Of a DNA stretch of 64,000 nt, positions 50,391 to 57,013 are shown piece by piece. Both the position numbers and the translations under genes were made by a program. The notes under the pieces are model-generated. The model worked only from the letters and a program-made list of their open reading frames with translations, had not been told where the DNA came from and made no database searches. Every line of letters begins with the position of its first letter. The first letter of the stretch is position 1. The stretch is from Fen-183 sp036504335 (GTDB taxonomy: Bacteria > Acidobacteriota > Thermoanaerobaculia > UBA5066), in NCBI GenBank assembly GCA_036504335.1, contig DASXVJ010000034.1:79225-143224 (forward strand), written 5' to 3'.

Positions 50391-52049
50391 CTACCGGGAC
50401 GCCGCCTTCACCGCCTTGCCGTGCAGGACCTCGCCGGCCTTGACCTGGGCCTGGCGGGACATGTCGATCGACTCCCCGAGGATGCGGGCCATCTCCTGAG
50501 GGGCGTGGAACCCCATCGAGTTCTCGGCGGCCACCATGTCGAGGCGCCACTGCGCGGCGCGCTGCAGCTCGCCCAGCTCCTTGATCGCCGGGTCCTTGTC
50601 CACGACGGCGCGCCACGCGGCCAGCAGGTTGACCTTCGTCTCGGCGGCCAGCTTCTTGTCCTGGTCTTCCTTGCCGAGCTTCGCGAAGTCCGCGTTCTTC
50701 TCGAGCGTCTCCTTCGCCTTCGCGGCGGCCGCGGGGCGGTTCTGGTCGTCGTAGGGCTTCCGGACGGCGACGATGGCGTCGATCATGGCGACGGCCGCCT
50801 GACCCGCGCGCGACATGAGGGCGAAGTGGCGGTCCTGGATGGCCTCGACGCGGCTCTTGATCTCCTCGTCGCTGTACGGGTGGCAGCTCGCGCAGGAGCG
50901 GTTCGCCGAAAGGAGCGGGCTCCTGACCCAGTGCTCGGAGATCTTCTGAGCCCCGTCGCGGCGGTAGGACATGTGGCAGTCGGCGCACGCGACGCCGCTG
51001 CGGGCGTGAATGCCCTGGCTCCACATCTCGAACTCGGGGTGCTGAGCCTTGAGGACCTCCATGCCGGTCTCCGCGTGCGTCCAGTCCTTGAAGCGCGCGC
51101 CCTTCACCTCGATGGAGTTGTACTGCTTCTCCATGTCCTCGACCTTGAGGCCTTCGGCCCACGGGAAGAAGATCGTCGTGCCCTTGCCGCAGAAATACTC
51201 GACGTGGCACTGGGCGCAGACGTACGAGCGCTTCTCCTGGCGGGTCGCGTCCACGTTCGGGTCGTACGCACGGGCGCGGTCGCCGCTGCGCCAGCGTTCG
51301 ATGCTCGGGAGGTGGGGGACGGCGGCCTTCGACGCCGCGAGCTTCTGGATGCCGGCGACGAAGGCCGGGCGCGTGACGCGCAGCTCCATCGACTTCGGGT
51401 CGTGGCAGTCGACGCACGAGACGGGGTGGGCCTTGCCGCCCGTGAGCTGCTCGAGCTGCTTGTGGGCGTCCCAGTAGCCCAGCGCGCCGACGGCTTCGAG
51501 ACCCTTCTGGAGCTGCTCGGCCTCGCTCGCCTGCGGGGCCGCGTCCTTCCCGAGCTTCCGGTAGAGCGGCATGATCGAGGCGTGGCAGTGCAGGCAGTTG
51601 CCCGACTGCTTGCCCTCGGCCTGCACGTTGCGCTTCGTGTTCTCCTGGTCGAAGAGCATGAAGGCGTGGCCGCGCCGGTCGCGGTAGTCCACCGCGAAGA
51701 GGTAGCCCGAGAAGATGCGCGTCAGCCACGGGTCTCGCGCCGCCTTCTGGGGCGGGACGACGCCTTCGGCACCGCCGCTGCCCCCGCCGTACTTCGTGTG
51801 GGTCGGATCGGACGTGCGCTTGTAGCCGTCGTACTCGCGCGGCCAGTTCGCGCCCCACTTGGCCGGGTCGACGTCGTTTTCCGTCACCTCGGCGAGCTTG
51901 ACGTACGAGTTCTTCGCCTCCTGCTTCTTCTCGGCGATGTTGACGAGCAGGGCGGCGGCGGCCAGCGCTCCGAGGGCGAAGGCGCCCGCGACGAGGGCGA
52001 TGAGGAGCCCGCTCTTCTTCTTCCCGGGCTCGGCGTTCTCTGCGGACAT
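50391..52049 (-). CDS. nrfA: Ammonia-forming cytochrome c nitrite reductase, CxxCH type
   Basis: A 552-residue pentaheme enzyme with an N-terminal membrane or signal helix (about 15-37). Heme motifs are CLHCH (152-156), CVDCH (212-216), CAQCH (278-282), CADCH (355-359) and CASCH (386-390). The first is the active-site heme, which is CxxCK in E. coli; here the ligand is His. Glu284-Tyr285 (HVEYF) and the KAQH block (Lys334, Gln336, His337) correspond to the calcium ligands and active-site Tyr and His. It reduces nitrite to ammonium. It is co-transcribed with nrfH, 30 bases upstream. Confidence 0.92.
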   Translation of the reverse strand: MSAENAEPGKKKSGLLIALVAGAFALGALAAAALLVNIAEKKQEAKNSYVKLAEVTENDVDPAKWGANWPREYDGYKRTSDPTHTKYGGGSGGAEGVVPPQKAARDPWLTRIFSGYLFAVDYRDRRGHAFMLFDQENTKRNVQAEGKQSGNCLHCHASIMPLYRKLGKDAAPQASEAEQLQKGLEAVGALGYWDAHKQLEQLTGGKAHPVSCVDCHDPKSMELRVTRPAFVAGIQKLAASKAAVPHLPSIERWRSGDRARAYDPNVDATRQEKRSYVCAQCHVEYFCGKGTTIFFPWAEGLKVEDMEKQYNSIEVKGARFKDWTHAETGMEVLKAQHPEFEMWSQGIHARSGVACADCHMSYRRDGAQKISEHWVRSPLLSANRSCASCHPYSDEEIKSRVEAIQDRHFALMSRAGQAAVAMIDAIVAVRKPYDDQNRPAAAAKAKETLEKNADFAKLGKEDQDKKLAAETKVNLLAAWRAVVDKDPAIKELGELQRAAQWRLDMVAAENSMGFHAPQEMARILGESIDMSRQAQVKAGEVLHGKAVKAASR

Positions 52050-52079
52050 GAGGTGCTCCTTCTCGGGTGGTGTCGCGTG

Positions 52080-52538
52080 TCAGCGCTGGTGGCCGACGGA
52101 GGGGTGGCAGCGGACGCACGAGACGTTGCCGCCCTGGGTCATCGAGTCGACGAGGTCGGAGTGGCAGCGGCGGCAGTTGGCCTCGACGACCGCCGAGCTC
52201 TCGGGCCGGGCCCGGATGACGTCCGGGTATCCGCCCATCGTGAAGGCCCAGGAGTGGTGCCAGCCGTTCGTGGCCTTCACGAGGTACTTCGAGACGGGGC
52301 CCGCCGGCGTGTGGCAGTCGTTGCAGGTCGCGACGCCGTGGTGGGGCGCGGCCTGCCATCCGGCGTAGTGCGCGCTCATGACGTGGCAGTTCGCGCACGT
52401 GGCGGGGTCGTTCCCCATGTACGACGACCCTTTGGCGTACCAGAAGGCGTATCCGCCGACGCCAATGGCGAGGCCGGCAGCGGCAGCGACCAGCGTGAGG
52501 GGGATCGGCAGGAGAGCGAAGCCGCGATTCGCCTTCAT
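52080..52538 (-). CDS. nrfH: Tetraheme quinol dehydrogenase subunit NrfH
   Basis: A 152-residue NapC/NirT-family protein. An N-terminal membrane anchor (PIPLTLVAAAAGLAIGVGGYAFW) is followed by four heme motifs: CANCH, CNDCH, CRRCH and CVRCH. Spacing around CNDCHTPAGPV and MGNDPATCANCHVM, whose Met could ligate heme 1, matches NrfH. It oxidises menaquinol and passes electrons to NrfA, forming a membrane complex. It is transcribed away from napD, with 138 bases between, and could also supply electrons to Nap since no napC is present. Confidence 0.93.
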   Translation of the reverse strand: MKANRGFALLPIPLTLVAAAAGLAIGVGGYAFWYAKGSSYMGNDPATCANCHVMSAHYAGWQAAPHHGVATCNDCHTPAGPVSKYLVKATNGWHHSWAFTMGGYPDVIRARPESSAVVEANCRRCHSDLVDSMTQGGNVSCVRCHPSVGHQR

Positions 52539-52589
52539 GGACGCACGGCGACCAGCATTGGATGAAGCCTAGGGATTCCCGCGGCTCCG

Positions 52590-52640
52590 CGCCAATGAAA
52601 CAGATGAATCAACGCGCGAGCGCGTATGACGGCCGTCATG
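52590..52640. promoter_or_regulatory. Divergent nrf/nap control region with palindromic operator
   Basis: ATGACGGCCGTCAT at 52626-52639 is a perfect palindrome of the Crp/Fnr type ATGAC-N4-GTCAT, set between nrfHA and napDA. Copies are found upstream of the hemerythrin gene (56778-56791) and of the nos genes (56962-56977). Next to it on the nrfH side is TTGATTCATCTGTTTCATTG, shared in part with the CBS gene promoter at 50358-50382. Confidence 0.65.
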
Positions 52641-52676
52641 CGGACGTTCGCGGTCGGGGCTAAGATCGCCCACGCG

Positions 52677-52934
52677 GTGAACGTCTCGAGCATCGTCGTG
52701 CGCGTGGCCCCGGAACGTGTGACCGACGGCGTTCGGCGGCTCGGAGACCTCCCCGGCGTCGAGGTCCGGTTCACGGACGCCGCCCGGGGCCGCATCGTCG
52801 TCACGCAGGAATCGGAAACCACCGACGAACAGGAAGCCGGCTTGAGGCGCATCCAGGCGCTGCCGGGGCTCCTGTCGGCCGAGCTCGTCTGCCACTACTT
52901 TGAAGAGCTCGAGGGTGAAGCGGAGGAAGCATGA
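52677..52934 (+). CDS. napD: NapD-like chaperone of periplasmic nitrate reductase
   Basis: An 85-residue protein starting at the GTG 52677 (MNVSSIVVRVAPERV). The pattern of a small two-strand/two-helix domain, the GVEVRFTDAARGRIVVT core and the end LVCHYFEELEG match NapD, which binds the NapA Tat signal and prevents early export. Size is right (E. coli 87). An upstream ATG at 52626 would begin inside the palindromic operator and is rejected. The stop overlaps the napA start (ATGA), so synthesis of chaperone and enzyme is coupled. Confidence 0.85.
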   Translation: MNVSSIVVRVAPERVTDGVRRLGDLPGVEVRFTDAARGRIVVTQESETTDEQEAGLRRIQALPGLLSAELVCHYFEELEGEAEEA

Positions 52935-55900
52935 ACGAGACCCACACGCGCAGGGAGCTTCTCAAGCGCAGCGCCGCGCTCGCCGCGGCCGCCGCCGCGG
53001 GCATCGCCGTGTCCGAGAGATCCGACGCGGCTGACGGCCAGGCGCCCGCGGGCGACGGCGTCGCCTGGGACAAGAGCGTCTGCCGCTTCTGCGGGACCGG
53101 CTGCGGGATCCTCGTCGGGACGAAGGCCGACCGCGTCGTGGCCGTGAAGGGCGATCCCGACGCCCCCGTGAACCGCGGGCTCCTCTGCGTGAAGGGCTAC
53201 GCAAACGCGAAGATCCTGTACGGCGAGGACCGCCTCACGAAGCCGCTCCTCAGGATGAAGGACGGCACGTTCGACAAGAACGGGGACTTTTTCCCGGTGA
53301 GCTGGGAGCGGGCGTTCCAGGAGATGGAGGGGCAGTTCAAGAGGGTCCACGCCGAGCTCGGCCCGAGCGGCGTCGGCGTGATGGGCTCGGGCCAGTACAC
53401 GATCATGGAGGGCTACGCGGCCGCGAAGCTCGTGAAGGTCGGCTGGCGCAGCAACAACCTCGACCCGAACGCGCGCCACTGCATGGCGTCGGCCGTCGCC
53501 GGCTTCATGCAGACGTTCGGCATCGACGAGCCCTCGGGCTGCTACGACGACATCGAGAGGACCGACGCCGTCGTGACCTGGGGCGCGAACATGGCCGAGA
53601 TGCACCCGATCCTCTGGTCGCGCATCGTCGACGCGCGCCTCGCGCGCCCCGAGTACCGGATCCTCAACCTCACGACGTACACGACGCCGACGTCGGCGGG
53701 CGCGGACACCGACATCCTCTTCAGGCCGAACACGGACCTCGCGATCTGGAACTACATCGCCCGCGAGATCGTCGCGCGCGGCGCCGTCGACAAGGACTTC
53801 GTCGAGAAGCACTGCGTCTTCGCGGCGGGGACGGTCGACATCGGGTTCGGGATGCGCCCCGGCGAGGACCACGCGACGGCCGCCGAGAAGGACACGCGGG
53901 ACCGCGAGCGCACCGTCGTCCTCACGAAGGAGGAGGCGATCGGCCGCGGCCTCGACCCCTCGGTCACGCACACGCGCCCGCAGAAGGACGCCGCGAAGGC
54001 GGGCCTCCACTGGCTGATCTCCTTCGAAGACTTCAAGAAGGCCGTCGAGCCGTACACGCTCGACTTCGTCGCCGCGCTCACGAAGGGGAACCCCGACGAG
54101 CCGCTCGAGGAGCACGCGCGGAAGCTGAAGGTCCTCGCCGACGTCTACGCCGACCCGAAGCGCAAGGTCGTTTCGTACTGGACGATGGGCTTCAACCAGC
54201 ACACGCGCGGGACGTGGGTCAACGAGCAGGCGTACATGGCGCATCTCCTGACGGGCAAGCAGGCGAAGCCCGGGAACGGCGCCTTCTCGCTCACCGGCCA
54301 GCCGTCCGCCTGCGGCACGGCGCGCGAGGTCGGCACGTTCTCCCACCGACTCCCCGCGGACATGACCGTGGACAACCCCGAGCACCGCGCCCACGCCGAG
54401 GAGCACTGGAAGGTCCCGGCGAAGACGATCAACCCGAAGGTCGGGAGCCACATCACGGAGATGATGCGGGACCTCGAGGACGGCAAGCTCAAGTGGCTCT
54501 GGATCCAGGTCACGAATCCGTTCCAGTCCACGGCGAACAACAACCACTGGCTCGCCGCGGCGCGCCAGCCGGGCACGTTCGTCGTCGTCTCGGACGCGTA
54601 CCCGGGGATCAGCGCGAAGGTCTCGGACCTGATCCTGCCGAGCGCGATGATCTTCGAGAAGTGGGGCGGCTACGGCAACTCCGAGCGCCGCACGCAGCTC
54701 TGGCGCCAGCAGGTCCCGGCGCCGGGAGACGCGAAGACCGACGTCTGGCAGATGCTCGAATTCTCCAAGCGCTTCAAGCTGAAGGAGGTCTGGGGCGAGC
54801 AGCCGCTCCCGGGCCTGAAGGCCGAAGGCTTCACGGACGGCAGGCTCCCGTCCGTCCTCGCCGAGGCCGCGAAGATGGGCTACGCCCCCGACGCGACGCT
54901 CTTCGACGTCCTCTTTGCGACGGCCGCAAACAGGAAGTTCCTCTGGCCCGATCCCGTCGCGAAGGGCCACGCGAACGCGACGGCCGCGAATCTCGGCGTC
55001 GCATGGTTCCCGGAGAAGGCTCTTTTCGAGGAGTACGCGGGATTCGGCCGCGGCCACGGGCACGACCTCGCGCCGTTCGACCGGTATCTCGCGGACGACG
55101 TACGCGGCCTCCGGTGGCCCGTCGTCGACGGCAAGGAGACGCCCTGGCGCTTCAACGAGACGTACGACCCGTACGCGAAGAAGGGCAGCGGGTTCGACTT
55201 CTACGGCAAGGCGATGAAGGCGCTTCCGAAGGGCGACCTCGAGAAACCGATCGGTGCCGAGAAGGTGTCCCTCGCCGGCAAGGCCAAGATCTTCTTCCGG
55301 CCCTACGCGGCTCCGGCCGAGGTCCCCGACGCCGTGTACGACCTGTGGCTCTGCACGGGGCGCGTCCTCGAGCACTGGCACTCGGGGACGATGACGCGGC
55401 GTGTTCCGGAGCTGAACGCGGCGATGCCTTCCGCGCTCCTCTACATTCACGAGAAGGACGCCGCATCGCGCGGCCTCAAGCGCAACGATGTCGCGTGGAT
55501 CGAGTCCCGCCGCGGGAAGATCCAGGTGGCGGTCGAGACCGGCGGCCGCTACAAGATGCCGCGCGGGCTCGTGTACGTGCCGTGGTTCGACGAGTCGATC
55601 CTCATCAACAAGGTCACCCTCGACGCGACGTGCCCGATCTCGAAGGAGACGGACTTCAAGAAGTGCGCCGTGAAGGTGACGAAGGTGGCGACGGCACTTC
55701 TCGCGGCGGTTCTTGCAGCGACGACGCTGGTCGCGTGCGCATCGAACTCTTCACCTTCTAAGAAGAATCTCCCGGTCTCTTCGGTCCCCGCTCCGGTCGG
55801 CGTCCCGGACGCGAGCCTCGGCCTCGAGAAGTCACCCGTGGCCGGCGTCCCCTCCCCGAAGCCGTTCGACTACGTCACGAAGGACCCCGGAGACGGCAAG

Positions 55901-56182
55901 GTCCTGCCGCGCCCGTTCGCGTCGGCGCCGCCCCTCATCCCGCACACCGTCGAAGGCCTCCTCCCGATCACGCGCGCGGACAACGGCTGCGTGACGTGCC
56001 ACGCCGTGGACAAGGCCGAGCCCGGAGGCCCCGTCCCGATTCCGGCGAGCCACTACGTCGACCTGAGGAACGCTCCGACGGTCAAGCGCGCCGAGATCGC
56101 GGGGAGCCGGTTCGTCTGCACGGCGTGCCACGTGCCCCAGGCCGGCGTGAAGCCGCTCGTCGCGAACTCGTTTACACCCTGA
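52931..56182 (+). CDS. napA: Periplasmic nitrate reductase NapA joined in frame to NapB
   Basis: A 1083-residue continuous frame. Residues 1-30 are a Tat signal (TRRELLKR). NapA follows: 4Fe-4S Cys51, 54, 58 and 86 (CRFCGTGCG) and the Mo ligand Cys184 (NARHCMASA), ending at about residue 920 with CAVKVTKV. With no stop the frame passes into a lipoprotein signal (ALLAAVLAATTLVAC, Cys936) and a diheme NapB-like domain with CVTCH (1020) and CTACH (1063). A GTG at 55670 (codon 914) could start a separate 170-residue NapB. NapA size fits the longer (about 920-residue) type. NapA reduces nitrate, NapB brings electrons. The last 11 bases overlap the convergent hemerythrin gene. Confidence 0.9.
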   Translation: MNETHTRRELLKRSAALAAAAAAGIAVSERSDAADGQAPAGDGVAWDKSVCRFCGTGCGILVGTKADRVVAVKGDPDAPVNRGLLCVKGYANAKILYGEDRLTKPLLRMKDGTFDKNGDFFPVSWERAFQEMEGQFKRVHAELGPSGVGVMGSGQYTIMEGYAAAKLVKVGWRSNNLDPNARHCMASAVAGFMQTFGIDEPSGCYDDIERTDAVVTWGANMAEMHPILWSRIVDARLARPEYRILNLTTYTTPTSAGADTDILFRPNTDLAIWNYIAREIVARGAVDKDFVEKHCVFAAGTVDIGFGMRPGEDHATAAEKDTRDRERTVVLTKEEAIGRGLDPSVTHTRPQKDAAKAGLHWLISFEDFKKAVEPYTLDFVAALTKGNPDEPLEEHARKLKVLADVYADPKRKVVSYWTMGFNQHTRGTWVNEQAYMAHLLTGKQAKPGNGAFSLTGQPSACGTAREVGTFSHRLPADMTVDNPEHRAHAEEHWKVPAKTINPKVGSHITEMMRDLEDGKLKWLWIQVTNPFQSTANNNHWLAAARQPGTFVVVSDAYPGISAKVSDLILPSAMIFEKWGGYGNSERRTQLWRQQVPAPGDAKTDVWQMLEFSKRFKLKEVWGEQPLPGLKAEGFTDGRLPSVLAEAAKMGYAPDATLFDVLFATAANRKFLWPDPVAKGHANATAANLGVAWFPEKALFEEYAGFGRGHGHDLAPFDRYLADDVRGLRWPVVDGKETPWRFNETYDPYAKKGSGFDFYGKAMKALPKGDLEKPIGAEKVSLAGKAKIFFRPYAAPAEVPDAVYDLWLCTGRVLEHWHSGTMTRRVPELNAAMPSALLYIHEKDAASRGLKRNDVAWIESRRGKIQVAVETGGRYKMPRGLVYVPWFDESILINKVTLDATCPISKETDFKKCAVKVTKVATALLAAVLAATTLVACASNSSPSKKNLPVSSVPAPVGVPDASLGLEKSPVAGVPSPKPFDYVTKDPGDGKVLPRPFASAPPLIPHTVEGLLPITRADNGCVTCHAVDKAEPGGPVPIPASHYVDLRNAPTVKRAEIAGSRFVCTACHVPQAGVKPLVANSFTP
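55670..56182 (+). CDS. napB: NapB-like diheme cytochrome, possible internal start within napA frame
   Basis: Read from the GTG at 55670 the frame gives 170 residues: n-region MKVTK, a hydrophobic ATALLAAVLAATTL, lipobox LVAC, then a mature part with HTVEGLLPITRADNG, CVTCH and CTACH. That is a normal NapB with a lipid anchor. NapA has no stop codon before it. Either it is translated from the internal GTG, or it exists only as the C-terminal end of a NapA-NapB fusion, or the missing stop is an assembly error. GGAG lies about 20 bases upstream of the GTG, too far for a strong ribosome site. Confidence 0.6.
   Translation: MKVTKVATALLAAVLAATTLVACASNSSPSKKNLPVSSVPAPVGVPDASLGLEKSPVAGVPSPKPFDYVTKDPGDGKVLPRPFASAPPLIPHTVEGLLPITRADNGCVTCHAVDKAEPGGPVPIPASHYVDLRNAPTVKRAEIAGSRFVCTACHVPQAGVKPLVANSFTP
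55756..55773 (+). repeat. Dispersed AT-rich motif copy (NapB linker)
   Basis: TTCTAAGAAGAATCTCCC just after the lipobox cysteine of the NapB part, the same protein position as the copy in the RND adaptor. Confidence 0.45.
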
Positions 56183-56726
56183 CGGGGCGCGGACGCCCTT
56201 CCTCGAGCGCGAGAGCGCCGGGGAAAAGGACGTCATTCTCGAGTTGGATGTGCCGGTGGAGATCGGCCTCGAACTCCTTGAGGCCCGCGTAGAGCGCCTG
56301 GAATGACGTGCAGGCGTCGGGCGGTACAGAGTAGTCGGCGGTGACGGCACGCAGTTCGCGGAGGATCTCGCCGACGGCCTCGTGCTCGCGCATCATCATC
56401 CGGATCGGGTTCTGCACGGTCCCGAAGCAGGACGCGTCTCTCGCCGGGCCCTCGAGGGACTCGACGTAGGGGAACAGGATCTTCTCTTCCTTGAGAAGGT
56501 GCGGGCCGAGATCGTCGACCAGTCGTTGAACGAGTGTTTCGACTGCCCGTGTCTCCGGATGAACCTCGCCGTGACGGCCTCGCACCGTGGCCGCGAGAGA
56601 CGGCAGCGCCGCGATCGCGTCGCGCGTGAAGGCGTGATGCGTCTCGAGGATGAATCCGATGAGAGCGGAAAGCGTCTCCTTTTCCCACGCGCGGCCCCGC
56701 GCGATCGTGTCCGTCTCGAAGGCCAT
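56172..56726 (-). CDS. Hemerythrin-domain protein (RIC/ScdA-like)
   Basis: A 184-residue four-helix protein. Diiron ligands are visible in ILETHHAFTRDA, HLLKEEKILFPYVE, MMREHEAVGEILREL and LHRHIQLENDVLFP. This is the C-terminal domain of YtfE/ScdA; the N-terminal ScdA_N domain is not present. RIC proteins help repair iron-sulfur clusters damaged by nitric oxide or oxygen. ATG at 56726 has GGGGGAC before it. The gene stands between the nap and nos blocks, and the ATGACGGCGATCAT element upstream of it links it to the same regulator. Confidence 0.87.
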   Translation of the reverse strand: MAFETDTIARGRAWEKETLSALIGFILETHHAFTRDAIAALPSLAATVRGRHGEVHPETRAVETLVQRLVDDLGPHLLKEEKILFPYVESLEGPARDASCFGTVQNPIRMMMREHEAVGEILRELRAVTADYSVPPDACTSFQALYAGLKEFEADLHRHIQLENDVLFPGALALEEGRPRPVRV

Positions 56727-56777
56727 GGTCGTCCCCCTTGTCAAAACGGACGATAGGGAACCGCGTCTCGCGCGCGT

Positions 56778-56791
56778 ATGACGGCGATCAT
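56778..56791. promoter_or_regulatory. Palindromic operator upstream of the hemerythrin gene
   Basis: ATGACGGCGATCAT is a near-perfect match to the 52626 and 56962 operators and shares flanking CGCGTATGACGG with the one at 52626. It lies 52 bases upstream of the hemerythrin start. Confidence 0.6.
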
Positions 56792-56961
56792 GCCGCGCCC
56801 ATATGAGGTGTTTGCATCATGGTCCCGCGCGCGACGGCACAGCACGTTGGTCCCAAGCGACGCTTTGCTCAGGTTCTGCCGGCCGAAAGGGAGGCGCCTG
56901 CCGCAGTTCGCCGCGCCCGCCCGACCGGGGACGGCCATTCGCGGGGGAAAGTGGCGGCTCC

Positions 56962-56977
56962 TATGACGCTCGTCATA
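56962..56977. promoter_or_regulatory. Palindromic operator upstream of the nos-linked genes
   Basis: TATGACGCTCGTCATA is a 16-base inverted repeat (TATGACG-CT-CGTCATA) about 37 bases before the FAD/Fe-S start at 57014. It is the best of three related sites in this island. This 5-prime region has no other open gene that I trust. Confidence 0.65.
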
Positions 56978-57013
56978 ACGGGCGGTGACCCCCCGGCGCA
57001 AGGTGAACCTCAA

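Noticed and set aside
52626..52676. Upstream ATG for NapD
   Set aside because: It starts inside a perfect palindromic operator and adds 17 non-conserved residues; the GTG at 52677 gives the normal NapD length.
56819..57013. 65-codon N-terminal extension of the FAD/Fe-S protein
   Set aside because: Runs through the operator at 56962-56977, has no conserved features, and the ATG at 57014 has a ribosome site.
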